Below are positions 1 to 9,410 of a DNA stretch of 64,000 nt, one piece after another. How positions within the stretch are numbered: position 1 is the stretch's first letter; the number at the start of each line of letters is the position of its first letter. The notes beneath the pieces are model-generated. The model worked only from the letters and a program-made list of their open reading frames with translations, ran no database searches and had not been told where the DNA came from. The DNA is from Metamycoplasma sp051549855 (GTDB lineage: Bacteria; Bacillota_I; Bacilli_A; Mycoplasmatales; Metamycoplasmataceae), in assembly GCF_051549855.1 (NCBI RefSeq), contig NZ_CP196080.1, positions 372,001 to 436,000 on the forward strand, written 5' to 3'. The position numbers and the translations under genes are program-made.

Positions 1-660
1 TGCTTCAGTTAATCCTAATGCTTTTAAAAATGTAGTTAAGTAAATTCCTTTGTTTTTGTCAATCTTAATTTTTACTGAGTCAACACTAACTCCAGTAACT
101 TTGTGGCTAATTTCTAATCATGAACCAACGTGTGGGAAGATTTCAAGTTTGTTGAACAGGTCGTTAGCTTGTTTGTTCCGAACTCCTACTCCGAAATATG
201 CTCCGGTTGAACGAATTAATTGGCTAACAATAACTTTTTCACTTCCGTTGATAATGAATGTTCCACCATCAGTCATAATTGGAATTTCTCCAAAAACAAC
301 TTCATAGTCTTCAGTCTCACCAGTTGTTGTGTTAGTTTGACGAAGAGTTGCTTTTAATTTTCCAACGTATGAAGAACCTTTTTGCTTAGCGGTTTTTATT
401 GATTCGAATTCTGATTTACTTGGTTTTTCAAAAACACGTGAGTTTTTCTTATATTCAATTCTTACTTTGTTAGGAACTTCGATAGGGTAAACTGAGTTTA
501 GTTCTTCTTCAATTCCTTGGTCAATGAATTGTTCAAAAGAATCACGTTGCATTTTTAAAAAGTCTGGGGTTTTAAAAACTTTAGGAGATTTTGAATAATC
601 ACGCCGAGTGGTAATCGGCCCGAATTTTCTTTCAATAAATTTTTGGTGGTTTTGTTCCAT
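1..660 (-). CDS. rpoB: RNA polymerase subunit beta, 5' part (runs off the left edge)
   Basis: Beta subunit of RNA polymerase; only the first ~220 residues are in the window. The N-terminus reads MEQNHQKFIERKFGPITTRR and leads into the beta protrusion/lobe region, with the typical stretch GSEKVIVSQLIRSTGAYF at about residues 138-155. One in-frame TGA (115-117) falls in a conserved stretch and must be tryptophan. A Shine-Dalgarno AGGAG (667-671) lies 6 nt before the ATG. It follows rplJ-rplL as in most bacteria, but a hairpin terminator lies between, so partial readthrough or a separate promoter is likely. Identity is certain; the 3' end is not seen. Confidence 0.97.
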
Positions 661-683
661 ATTTAACTCCTCAGAAATAATGC

Positions 684-697
684 TTGGCTTAAGCCAA
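684..697. promoter_or_regulatory. 14-bp perfect palindrome in the rpoB leader
   Basis: TTGGCTTAAGCCAA is a perfect inverted repeat 24 nt upstream of the rpoB ATG, just outside the ribosome-binding site. It could be a protein-binding site or a small hairpin in the leader. The role is inferred from position only. Confidence 0.35.
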
Positions 698-794
698 ATT
701 TTTTGTTTAAAAAATGTTTTTTGTATACAAAATTTATTCAGTTTTGAGTGGTTTTGGTGTTTTTAGGCGAAAAATAAAAGTGCCTTAATAAAAC

Positions 795-818
795 AACAAA
801 AATGGCATAGAGCCATTT
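795..818 (-). terminator. Terminator after rplL
   Basis: Stem AAATGGC / GCCATTT (800-806 with 812-818) with a 5-nt loop, followed on the minus strand by a U-rich run. It lies 19 bp past the rplL stop and before rpoB, so it probably attenuates rather than fully ends rplJL transcription. Confidence 0.7.
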
Positions 819-836
819 AATGTTTATAGAAAATTA

Positions 837-1208
837 TTAATCGATTGAAACTTCTGCACCAGCAGCAACAAGTTTAGCTTTGATTTCTTCAGCTTCATCT
901 TTTTTAACGTTTTCTTTAACAACTGCAGGAGCTGATTCAACTAATTTTTTAGCTTCCATTAGTCCTAATCCTGTTGCTTCTTTAACAGCTTTAATAACGT
1001 TAACTTTTTGGTCTCCAGCTGATTTTAGAGTAACATTGAATTCTGTTTTTTCTTCTGTTGCACCAGCTGCTGGAGCGGCTGCTGCTACTGCAACTGCTGA
1101 AGGGTCAATTCCGAATTCTTCTTTTAGTCCTTCAACTAGTTCCATAACTTCTTTAATGTTCATTTCTTTTAATGCAGAGATAAATTCTTCTTTTGTTAAT
1201 TTTGCCAT
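837..1208 (-). CDS. rplL: Ribosomal protein L7/L12
   Basis: Stalk protein of the large subunit that recruits translation factors, 123 aa, normal length. It has the N-terminal dimerisation helices, an Ala-rich hinge (about residues 40-52) and the C-terminal domain with EAKKLVESAPAVVKENV. It is 14 bp downstream of rplJ and co-transcribed with it. An SD-like GGATAGG precedes the ATG. Identity is certain. Confidence 0.97.
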   Translation of the reverse strand: MAKLTKEEFISALKEMNIKEVMELVEGLKEEFGIDPSAVAVAAAAPAAGATEEKTEFNVTLKSAGDQKVNVIKAVKEATGLGLMEAKKLVESAPAVVKENVKKDEAEEIKAKLVAAGAEVSID

Positions 1209-1222
1209 AGTTTTTACCTATC

Positions 1223-1720
1223 CTATCCTTGTAATTTGTTTTCTTTTACTAACATATCTAGACCAATTGAAAGATTTCTCAATGGTGCAAGTAGTGAGTT
1301 TCCAAGTAACATAAGTGCTTCTTCGTAGCTTGGTAGAGAAGCAACTACTTGAACTTCTTGGGCATCAATTACCCGGTTTTCATAAATTCCAGCCACAACT
1401 TCTAGTTGAGAGAATTCTTTAGCAAACTTAGCGATAACTTTAGCTGCTGACATATCATCGTTATTTGAAAATGCATAAATGTTAGCACCTGTTAAGTAGT
1501 CGTTAAGAGCTTCGTGACCTAAAGCAGGAGTAGCTTGTTTTACTAAACGGTTTTTGTAAACTTTTAAAGTTACACCTAGAGCTTTAGCTTCTTTTCTCAA
1601 TGTTTGTAATTGTTCAACGTTTAATCCTTGGTAACGTGCAACAACTAGAGCATGAGAATTTTTTAAAGCATTAGTAATTTCGTCAACTACCAAAACTTTA
1701 GCATTTCTTAAGTCGCTCAT
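1223..1720 (-). CDS. rplJ: Ribosomal protein L10
   Basis: Base of the L7/L12 stalk, 165 aa. The start is the ATG at 1718-1720 (MSDLRNAKVLVVDEI), because a good SD (AGGAG, 1726-1730) lies 5 nt before it. A longer reading from an upstream codon would add 19 residues with no family similarity. The core LVVARYQGLNVEQLQTLRKE is typical of L10. First gene of the rplJ-rplL pair; its leader of about 95 nt may carry L10 autoregulation, as known in other bacteria, though I could not identify the binding fold. Confidence 0.95.
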   Translation of the reverse strand: MSDLRNAKVLVVDEITNALKNSHALVVARYQGLNVEQLQTLRKEAKALGVTLKVYKNRLVKQATPALGHEALNDYLTGANIYAFSNNDDMSAAKVIAKFAKEFSQLEVVAGIYENRVIDAQEVQVVASLPSYEEALMLLGNSLLAPLRNLSIGLDMLVKENKLQG

Positions 1721-1818
1721 TTTGTCTCCTTTTAAGATTTGGATACAATACATCAAAACTTCTATACTCGATAACAAATTAAGCTTTCGCAGTTATTGTC
1801 TTCATATATTGCTTTTCA

Positions 1819-1827
1819 ATTTTATCA
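1819..1827 (-). promoter_or_regulatory. Possible rplJ promoter (extended -10)
   Basis: On the minus strand TGA-TAAAAT fits an extended -10 (TGn then 5/6 match to TATAAT), about 100 nt before the rplJ ATG. No good -35 was seen. It is the only plausible promoter in the gap between rplJ and the gene on its right. Confidence 0.4.
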
Positions 1828-1860
1828 CATTTTAATTAATAATTAACATAAGTTTTTAGC

Positions 1861-3432
1861 TTATTTTTCAGCATTAAATTTCTCAATGTCATCGTCTTTT
1901 TTAACTAGGATTAAACTTTCGAAAGCATCTAGTTGCTCTGGTATTGTGGTGTAGGTTTTATCTGAGTAGCTAGAAGCAAAAATTTGTCATTTTTTACCTA
2001 CCTTGTAGTGACGAGGTTTTTTGCTTAAATTAACAACAAATATCATTTTTTGATTTTGGTGTTTACGGATAACTTTTAAAATTTTGCGATTTAGTGAGAT
2101 TCTAAAATGAGTTGAACCATACTTCATTAAATCACCTCAATCATCATCATTAACAAGACTTAGTAAGAAGCGATAGAAATTAAGCGGTGAATTTTTATTG
2201 TTTGCTTCTGAAGTAAAGTTAATTTCCTTAAAGTTTTCTGGTTTTGTAAAACTAATTTCTCTTTGTTGTGAAAATCCAGCATTAAGTTGATTAGATCAGC
2301 TCATTACCCCATTAGTACTAATTGGGTGTTGATAGGATATTGATTTTAAAAACTTTTCGTTACTAATATTTTTTGATTCAAGATTACGTTTAATTTCATT
2401 AAAATTAGCAATTTTGTACTGTGAATTATCAGAAATCTTTGCTTTTAACATTCCAAGTTCATCACCATAATAAGTTGATGTTGAGTTAGCACTAGAGAAC
2501 AACAACAAGGCCAGTGACTTAGCAGACTCAAATTTGTAAGCATTTTCATCACCCCAACGTGAATTAATTCTTCCTGTTTTATCTGATGCAAGTGAAATAA
2601 TAAATTGATGCAATTTTGAGTATTTTTTGATTTCTTTAAATAATTTTGCTGGCCGGAAAGTTCGCATCAGGTAGTTTTTATAATTTTTGTCTCTTCCAAT
2701 TAAAGCAAAGTAATTTAGAAACACATAATCGCAAATAGTAGCATCAGCTGAAAGAAGTTTTTTTATGAATTTATGAGATACATTGTCGGCTGATAAGACT
2801 AATTTAATCTCACCATCATAACGTTTTGTCATGATGTAAATTTCTTTCAATTTTTGAATCAATTCAGAAGAAAAAGTGTCGCTTTTTTGTACTTGTAAAA
2901 CTTCAGCATTTTCAATAAAAATATACTTAAATCCTAAACGTCCATAGAATTTCAGGATTGTTTCATAATAGCTTAAGATGTTCGAGTTTAGATCAATTTT
3001 GTTTTCACGAACATGTTCGAAAGATACATAACGTTCTAAACTTGATAATTCTTTTTGTTCTTTAAGTGTTTTGTTGTTGTCATAAAATTGATTAGCACGT
3101 TTAAAGTTCGTGTAAGTTTGTTGAATTTTTTTAATGTCTATTGTGACAGCTGAAGCAATATTTTTCTCTGCTAATAATTTCACCATTCTTCGCAAGTCAT
3201 AAAGAGATCCATAGCGATTATGGATTTCATTGATGTTGTCTAATTCCTGGTAGTAGTCAAGGATATTGTTGAACAAAATGACATTAAAATTCATTTTTTC
3301 AAAATATTCAATTTTTCTTTCTACTCCTTGATAATCTCCAAAACCAGAATTATTTGTGTCTAAAAATTTGTCAACTTTTAGCTCATAGAAATTTAATTTT
3401 GGGTATTTTTTATTCAAAAAATCATTATTCAT
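1861..3432 (-). CDS. Degenerate glycoside hydrolase family 13-like protein
   Basis: 523 aa. The N-terminal part follows the alpha-amylase/oligo-1,6-glucosidase barrel: FYELKVDKFLDTNNSGFGDY QG (residues ~14-36) matches the family pattern of an F-D/N-G-x-G-D-x-x-G barrel start, and FSSANSTSTYYGDELGM (~365) matches the family's GTPxxYxGxExGM. The catalytic regions look lost. Region I DxxxNH is replaced by AVTIDIKK, region II GFRxD by GFKYIFIENAE, and region IV NHDxxR by ASDKTGR. It starts 2 bp after the holA stop, with SD GGAG (3438-3441) inside holA. Probably a non-catalytic GH13 relative; substrate binding or a structural role is only a guess. Six or so TGA tryptophans in frame. Confidence 0.75.
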
Positions 3433-3434
3433 TT

Positions 3435-4382
3435 TTACTCCATTAAAACAGTTATAAACTTGCTTAAACAAACTTCTTCAGATAAAAAACCTTCTTTTAA
3501 ATCTAAATCAAGTTGGCTTACTTGTGACATTCAGCTTTGAATTTGTTCGATTTTATGAAAATTTAAAAAGTTATTGATTAATTTGAAACGAAAGGCATGT
3601 AATTTCAGAATCATTATAATTTCTGAATCTGACAGCTTATTTTGCCTTAAAACGTGGATTTTTATTGCTTGTTCTAAGATATTTACTACTCAAGTGTTAA
3701 GTAATGCAAAAGGAGTCCCCATAAGCATTTGCTCTTCAAATTTTTCGTATAGTTTTTCATTGCTTACACATTTTAGAAAGGCATCACCAAATGCAAATTC
3801 AGGATTTTCAGAAAACATTATTTCATCATTTTCCATTGTTTTAAGAGTTATTGGTTGTTCTTTGTTAACTAAGTATTTATCTAAATCTTGGCAAATTAAG
3901 AATAAATTCGAACCATAACGAGCAACGATATCGTTTATTGCATCAGGAGTAATAGAACCCTTGTTATCTTCGACATATTTCTTGATAAAAGCATTCATTT
4001 CATATGCTTTTAGTTTATTAACTTTTTTGACATTTGCTTTTTTTGTTAGATATTTGAATATTTTTGATTGACTAATTTTAGCTTCTTGTTCACTATATAA
4101 AGAAATCAAAACTTCAACTGTTGGCGATAAATTATCAAGAACCTCAATAAATTTGTCGATGTCTTTTTTTTGATTTTTTAAGTCTTTAAATAGCACTAAA
4201 TTTTCAATAATTACCAATCTTTTTTCATCGAAAATATCAACTGAAGAAAGTGCATCAAAAATATCTTCCAAATCAGAAGATTCATCAAACTTACGACGGT
4301 CAAAAACATCCTTGTTTGCCTTTATAAACTTTTTAATATAAAATTCGACGAAAAATTTTTCGTCACCATAAACAAAATTCAT
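3435..4382 (-). CDS. holA: DNA polymerase III subunit delta
   Basis: 315 aa, usual length for delta, the clamp-loader subunit that opens the sliding clamp. It begins MNFVYGDEKFFVEFYIKKFI, matching the family's 'YGdE.fLi' start, and ends with the helical collar region; one internal TGA is Trp. ATG at 4380-4382 is chosen because the family starts here and a TATAAT box lies 7 nt upstream, leaving no room for a leader. It follows comEC as in Bacillus (comEA-comEC-holA). The GH13-like gene begins 2 bp after its stop. Confidence 0.9.
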
Positions 4383-4389
4383 AATTCTA

Positions 4390-4418
4390 ATTATACCCAT
4401 TAACTTTTTTGCTGAAAA
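4390..4418 (-). promoter_or_regulatory. holA promoter giving a leaderless mRNA
   Basis: TATAAT (4390-4395, minus strand) is exactly 7 nt from the holA ATG, and TTTTCA lies 17 nt further upstream as a weak -35. There is no Shine-Dalgarno. A start site 7 nt after the -10 would be the A of the ATG itself. Confidence 0.65.
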
Positions 4419-4501
4419 GTGATATTGTAAAAAGTCGACTTTTTCTTATAGAAAGAAAGGTTATCCAGTCGAAAAAATGCACAGATTTTCACCAATATTG
4501 A

Positions 4502-5806
4502 TTAAGTGTATTTAAGAGTTGTGAATTCTCATTTTGATTTTACTTTTTGTTGCTTTTGAAAATAAAATCAAGGTAGGCAAAATAAGTAGAAATATAGAAA
4601 CGATGTTGTACCAAAACTAAGGATAGGAATAGTGGAAGGTAATGATGTTAAGAAATTCAAAATTCAATTCAAAGAATTAAAGATCAAATAATTAGTATAT
4701 GGTGACCAAAAGAAAAGAAGTGAATTCAGATAAATGAATGGAATTATTGCGCTAAAGAGCAATTGATAAAATAAAGCCAAAACATTTATTCGTTTCATTA
4801 TTGATGAAAATAAAACGAGACTGAGAATATAAGCAAGTAGATTAATTTGAATAAACTTCAATCGTGTGTCTTTTGTTGCGACATTCAAACACATAAAAGT
4901 TAAGCTATAACTAGCTATTGCACCAATGTTGTAAAAAAGAGTAGGCATGTAAACAAAATTAATAAAGAGCGTTAAATAAAAAGCTAAAACTTTATTTGAT
5001 TTGTTTGGTTTTTTGCAATCCAAAAGATAAAGAATTACAAAGTAAACAAAGCACCTTAAACCACTGATTGAAAAATTCAGTAAACACAACAATAAAAACA
5101 AAATTACAAATGTTGAAAAGTAACAAATGTGGTTATTGATTTTTAACTTTTTAAACATTGTCATTAAACCAAATCCTACTAGTCCAAAATGAAATCCGCT
5201 AACCACAAAAATATGACTAATATTCAACTTATAAATGTGCTGAACCACAATGTCATTTTTATCTTTAATACCAAGTAATAAAAGCTTAAGAAACGTTTGG
5301 GAAACAACATCGTTTCTTTCAATGTTGTGAATTAAAAAATTGTAAATTTTATTATTATTAAAGACTGAAAAAGTACTGGTTTTAAGTACAAAATCAATTT
5401 TTAGTTGGTCTAGAAAAGATTGAGTGTTTTCATTCAAATTTTTTTCAATACAACCTTGTATAAAATAATAGTTTTGAGGCTTAATATAATTTACGTTTTG
5501 AACTAAAAAAGTTTTGTTTAAAAACTGGAAAACAAGACCTCTTCTGAATATTATTTTTGGCCTGACAATAACACTAAAGTGCTGGGCATTTTGTCACGCG
5601 AGATTAGAAATTAATAGTGCTAACAATAACAAACAAGATAATATCAAAATGGATTTTCAAAAACCTAAACTTGCTATTTTTGATGCTATTAAAAGAATAA
5701 TAATTGGAAGTAAATAAAAGTTGTAATTTTGAAAAAAATAATAACCTAAAATCACAGTCAAGAGACTTACTCAACCATGCTTTACAAAATTAAATGCTCG
5801 CGCAAT
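4502..5806 (-). CDS. comEC: Competence-type DNA channel, ComEC/Rec2 family
   Basis: About 434 aa, rich in hydrophobic segments (8 or more). The family motif is seen as HIYKLNISHIFVVSGFHFGL, corresponding to HxxAISGLHxGL of ComEC, followed by the conserved transmembrane competence domain. It lacks the C-terminal metallo-beta-lactamase domain of Bacillus ComEC, as mycoplasma versions commonly do. No ATG exists in frame near the N-terminus; the first plausible initiator is an ATT at 5804-5806 inside comEA, so the start is uncertain by tens of codons. It lies between comEA and holA. Expected role: ssDNA import through the membrane. Confidence 0.8.
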
Positions 5807-6300
5807 TTGGCAATAGTAATTTCACCAATTTGATCAAGTTTGGCAATATCTTCTCATTGATAATAAGTGTTTTCTTTGAAATAATTGAAAAGACTCTTAG
5901 CTTGTTTAGGTGCAATGTTAAGGATTTTAAACTTCTCGATTGTATTAAAAAAACTCACAGGCAATTTAAAGTCCGGCTTAAAAGGGATTTCAACATTCAT
6001 TTTGTCTTTTAGATGCATACTTAGATCAATTTTTGATCAATCAGCTTGCTTCATTATTCCGACTTTTTTCAAAACGGTTCTCAAAGTTGCATCTTTTTCG
6101 AAGTAGTATGTTCCAGGTAATTCTATTGCGCCACTGACAGTGATTTGAAAAAATTCGTTGTAATGCTTGTCATTGTTCCTTTTCTTAGATTTTAGAGTTG
6201 ACTGGTTTTTCAAATGATTAATACTCAATAAGGAAGCAACCAAAACACTGCCTAGGGCAATGAAAATTAGAACGTTTTTAATCTTTTTAAACTTTTTCAT
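5782..6300 (-). CDS. comEA: ComEA-like DNA receptor
   Basis: 172 aa. It has a basic N-terminus, one transmembrane segment (about residues 10-27, VLIFIALGSVLVASLLSI), then a SLBB-type beta domain with VSGAIELPGTYYFEKDATL, and a C-terminal region (GEITIAKLREHLIL) resembling a helix-hairpin-helix DNA-binding motif with 'IGeitakkl'. Together these fit ComEA, which binds incoming dsDNA at the membrane. Four TGA/Trp or alternative codons do not interrupt it. The comEC frame begins within or just after its 3' end, so the two are translationally linked. No SD is seen; an AT-rich hexamer lies 6 nt before the ATG. Confidence 0.8.
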
Positions 6301-6370
6301 CTACTTATTTAAGTAAATTTTGCTGCGAGTTTTTAAATCGAGTAGATATTCTTTTTTTCAAAAATTAATT

Positions 6371-6376
6371 TATAAT
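6371..6376 (+). promoter_or_regulatory. rnpB promoter -10 box
   Basis: Perfect TATAAT placed 6-8 nt before the inferred 5' end of the RNase P RNA. The -35 region is only a T-rich run. Confidence 0.7.
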
Positions 6377-6381
6377 TCTTA

Positions 6382-6691
6382 ATGGCTCGTCGATTGCTGC
6401 ATTTGTAAAAAATGTAGAGGAAAATCCCGGCTAGCACTTTCTGCGATGAAAGTAGTGTTTGTGCTGAATCTAATAAATTCAGGCAGCATTTGATGCTGAC
6501 GACTAGTGACACAGAAACTAAGTCTGCCCGTTAGGGTAAGAGTGCAAAGGTTAAACTCCGCAAGCTAGAAACCTAAATTATGGTAAGGGAGCTTGGTTAA
6601 GGGAATTGAACCAAAACCGAGAAGAATATCAATATTCTTAGATAAATAATCGACATCAATTTACATTGATACAAAACCGGGTTTAAGAGCA
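6382..6691 (+). ncRNA. rnpB: RNase P RNA (bacterial type B)
   Basis: Catalytic RNA that removes tRNA 5' leaders. Diagnostic conserved pieces occur in order: GAGGAAAATCCC (near 6418), ACAGAAA..GTCTGCCCG (6510-6533), the J-region AGGGTAAG.GTGCAAAGG (6532-6551), GCAAGCTAGAAACC and the 3' ACAAAACCGGGTTTA. The 5' GCTCGTCGATT (6385-6395) pairs with AATCGAC (6647-6653) and GAGC (6687-6690), closing the outer helices. It is plus strand, against most of the surroundings, with its own TATAAT and terminator. Confidence 0.93.
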
Positions 6692-6692
6692 G

Positions 6693-6710
6693 GCACCTTC
6701 GGGTGCTTTT
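6693..6710 (+). terminator. Terminator of rnpB
   Basis: GCACC-TTCG-GGTGC tetraloop hairpin (6693-6706) followed by TTTTATTTTAT, directly after the RNase P RNA. Confidence 0.85.
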
Positions 6711-6817
6711 ATTTTATCTACTCACTTTAATTTTACTATATCGATTTTGTTGAGTCAAGGGATGAGAAAAATGTGGGAATCAAGCTAGCTTAGGCTAAAA
6801 AAGACTAAGATTGCTTA

Positions 6818-6826
6818 TGTTATAAT
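6818..6826 (+). promoter_or_regulatory. Extended -10 promoter for the 6864 gene and pgsA
   Basis: TGT-TATAAT (6818-6826) is a perfect extended -10. There is no good -35, which is common for extended -10 promoters. The leader to the ATG is about 30 nt and holds an AAGGA SD (6853-6857). Confidence 0.7.
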
Positions 6827-6863
6827 TTTAGAAGTTATTAATTCATTAATAAAAGGAACTAAC

Positions 6864-7478
6864 ATGCAGAACAATCAATTACTAATCAATTTTGCTGAAG
6901 CAACAAACACTCAGCAACGACCAACTAGCGCAATGTCATGAGTGACTTATGCAATTTTGGGTGGTATTCTAGTTATTTTGGTAGGTTACATTATTTTCAA
7001 AATTATTAAGCACTTTGTTGATAAAAAACGGGAAGTAAGAAAACGTATCAAAAGAATCGAAGTAAACAAAGAAGTTTATCGTGAATATGTTGTAACTATC
7101 AATGAAATTATTGATTACTCACTTGAAGAATTAGACAAATTCCAAGTTAGTGTTGGACAAAGAAAAATGTCTGAACTAAAAAATGGAGCTGCTAAACTTT
7201 TACAAGTTTTATATGAAAGAGAAGACTTTAAAGATTTTAAAGAAAGTGAAAAATATCAATATTTTGTAAAAGCTTTGGTTACTCTAAATAACACTTCATT
7301 GAATACTTGACACAAAAAATGTCAGGAAGAAATGAACTATTTTAAACAATTGCAGACTGAACTGATTGATGATGATGTGCTGAAAACATATCGTCAAAAT
7401 GCTAAACAAAGTATTAGAGAAAAATTTTATGACGATGAAGATTTAGAACTTGAAGAGGCAAATGATGGAAAACAATAA
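6864..7478 (+). CDS. Single-pass membrane protein of unknown function
   Basis: 204 aa. A short N-terminus is followed by one transmembrane segment (about residues 27-46, YAILGGILVILVGYIIFKII) and then a charged, mostly helical cytosolic region with many Lys/Arg and Glu, ending in an acidic tail (DDEDLELEEANDG). SD AAGGA sits 6 nt before the ATG. Two TGA Trp codons. It overlaps the start of pgsA by 14 bp, so the two are coupled; a link with membrane lipid synthesis is possible but not shown. I do not recognise the family. Confidence 0.8.
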
Positions 7479-8040
7479 TATAAAAACAAAAATTCCTAAT
7501 TTTTTAACCCTTTGTCGTTTGTTTTTAATAGTTCCTTTCATAGTTTTAATGATTGTTCTTAGATACGCTAACGCCATGCATTCAACGAAATGAATACCAA
7601 TTTACTTCACCAACGTTGCTATCTTTATTTTCTGTATGATCACAGATTTTCTAGATGGTTTTTTAGCAAGAAAATGAAAAGTTGTATCAACGTTCGGAAA
7701 GATTTTTGATCCTATAGCCGATAAAGCAATAACAGTGTGTATGCTTCTATTTTTAGCATCAGCAGGGCTTACATATATTCCTTTAGTACTTGTTATTATT
7801 GTTCGTGACATTTTTGTAGACGGCGCAAGAATTTGAGCTATTAGTAAAAATAAAGAAGTATCTGCTTCAGTTTGAGGCAAAGTTAAAACTATTGTTATTT
7901 CTTTAGCATTGATTGTATTATCATTTGCAATATTTGCACCAACAGGCTTAAATATTTTATTATTCAATATTCCGTTAATAATAGGAGCAATTATTGCCCT
8001 AATTAGTGGAGTTATCTACTTAAACAAATACTTAAAATAA
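7465..8040 (+). CDS. pgsA: CDP-diacylglycerol--glycerol-3-phosphate 3-phosphatidyltransferase
   Basis: 191 aa membrane enzyme that makes phosphatidylglycerophosphate from CDP-diacylglycerol and glycerol-3-phosphate. The complete CDP-alcohol phosphotransferase motif D-x2-DG-x2-AR-x8-G-x3-D-x3-D is present: DFLDGFLARKW...G...D...D at about residues 61-86. It also has the N-terminal IPNFLTLCRLFLI typical of PgsA and several hydrophobic helices. Internal TGAs read as Trp. The start codon lies inside the preceding gene. A strong bidirectional terminator follows. Confidence 0.93.
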
Positions 8041-8042
8041 TC

Positions 8043-8076
8043 AAAAAGCTCCTTGCATTAAACAAGTGAGCTTTTT
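8043..8076. terminator. Bidirectional terminator between pgsA and hpt
   Basis: AAAAAGCTC-CTTG / CAAG-T-GAGCTTTTT forms a 13-bp stem with one bulge and a 7-nt loop. It has A and T runs on both sides, so it can serve the two convergent units. Confidence 0.85.
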
Positions 8077-8617
8077 ATTTTATTAATTCTTTTTTGAGAG
8101 TTCCAATATATGGAAGGTTACGCATTTTTTCTTGATAGTCAAAACCAAATCCAACAACAAATTCATTGCCTATTTCAAAACCACTTTTATCGACTTTAAA
8201 TTCACTTTCACGACCAATTGGTTTATCAAGTAAGCTTAAAACTTTTAAACTCTTAGGATTACGTTGTTTTAGCATAGCAACTACTTTTGAAATTGTACGT
8301 CCTGTGTCAACAATATCTTCAACAATCAAAACGTCTTTGTTTTCAATATCAAAAGCCAAGTCTAAAACTACTTTTACACTACCTGAACTCTTAGTTGAAC
8401 CATGATATGAAGAAATTGTCATAAAATCGAGAATAAAATCAACACTAATAGTTTTGATTAACTGAGCAACAAAAGGTATTGCACCCTTTAAAATTGACAC
8501 AATAATCAAGTCTTTGGAATCTTGATACTGACTATTTACTCAATCACTCAATTCAGTAATTCGCGTTTCAAGTTGACTTTGAGTAAAAAGAACTTTTTCA
8601 ATGCGTTTATCAATCAT
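8075..8617 (-). CDS. hpt: Hypoxanthine phosphoribosyltransferase
   Basis: 180 aa purine-salvage enzyme joining hypoxanthine/guanine to PRPP. The PRPP-binding motif VLIVEDIVDTGRTI is intact (about residues 99-112), preceded by IIVSILKGAIPF, the flexible-loop entry of HPRTs, and followed by FVVGFGFDYQEKMRNLPYIG, the base-binding end. The start ATG (8615-8617) overlaps the TAA of the upstream kinase as TAATG, so it is translationally coupled to it. The pair makes a nucleotide-salvage unit. Confidence 0.95.
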
Positions 8618-9276
8618 TATTTTTTAAAATCCTTGGCGTAATTGTCAATAATTTCGATTGCTTTTTGCATGACTTGTTCTTCAGTCATATTATTTGTATC
8701 AATAACAACATGTTTTAGATTGTATTTTTTACATAATTCCAAAAATGTTGAGTAGTAATTAGCATGCAAGTGTTTGAAATAGTCATAGTTTGCTTCTCAG
8801 TTATCAACTTCACTTGCCCGACCTCTTTGAAAAATTCTTTTTTGGAATGTATCAAAGTTGATGTCTAAATAAATTGCTATATCAGGTAGTTCATCTTCAG
8901 TAATTAAGTGTTCGAATAAAGCATCATATGCTTTTAGATATCTTTCACCTTTTTGTTGCAAAATGATTTTTGCAAAAATGTAATGTTCTAGACTAAAACG
9001 GTCTAAGAAAATGTGATCTTTTTGCATATTAGGATTACTTGCTAAATAATCCTTCATCATTTGATTGAATTTTGTTGAGTGACTTTCAACTATGTAAGAT
9101 TGAAAACCAATCGTTAAATCTGGTTTTTTCTCGTATAGTCATTTTAAAAATGTGTTGAATACTTCATCATTCTCGTCAAATTCGTGTAGTAATTTGGCGT
9201 TTTCATAGTGTTTTTGTAGTTTGTCCGATAGTGATGATTTTCCACTTGAAATCATTCCACTGATACCAATAATCAT
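8617..9276 (-). CDS. Deoxynucleoside kinase (dAdo/dGuo kinase family)
   Basis: 219 aa. It phosphorylates salvaged deoxynucleosides. The P-loop GISGMISSGKSS is at residues ~4-15. The LDRFSLEHYIFA segment matches the D-R-S/F motif, and YLDINFDTFQKRIFQRGR matches the LID with catalytic arginines. SD GGGAGGA (9282-9288) fixes the start at 9276. First gene of a two-gene unit with hpt (TAATG overlap). Specificity (dA, dG or dC) cannot be told from sequence. Confidence 0.88.
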
Positions 9277-9362
9277 AATGTGTCCTCCCGTTTTTTATGT
9301 TTCTATTTTAGAGTAAAAATTGGGACTTTGAAATAAAAAAATGAATAATTTTTGACTACCAC

Positions 9363-9386
9363 TTTTTGTCAAAATTTTGACAAAAA
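9363..9386. repeat. 24-bp perfect palindrome downstream of greA
   Basis: Half-site TTTTTGTCAAAA followed directly by its reverse complement, with no loop. It sits between the greA terminator and the kinase gene. It could be a dimeric protein site or an extension of the terminator structure; I see no other copy in the window. Confidence 0.6.
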
Positions 9387-9410
9387 AATCACCGAAGTGA
9401 TTTGTTTTTT
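9386..9410 (-). terminator. Terminator of the mnmA-greA operon
   Basis: AAATCAC-CGAA-GTGATTT hairpin with runs of A and T on either side (minus-strand tail TTTTTTTG), right at the end of greA. Confidence 0.8.

Noticed and set aside
115..117. Frameshift or stop in rpoB at the TGA codon
   Set aside because: TGA codons lie at conserved Trp positions in dozens of genes here, so the genetic code is table 4, not a mutation.
1721..1777. Upstream extension of rplJ by 19 residues
   Set aside because: Good SD precedes the internal ATG at 1720, and the extra residues do not resemble L10.
7602..7967. Open frame on the minus strand opposite pgsA
   Set aside because: Shadow of pgsA, whose CDP-alcohol phosphotransferase motif is complete on the plus strand once TGA is Trp.
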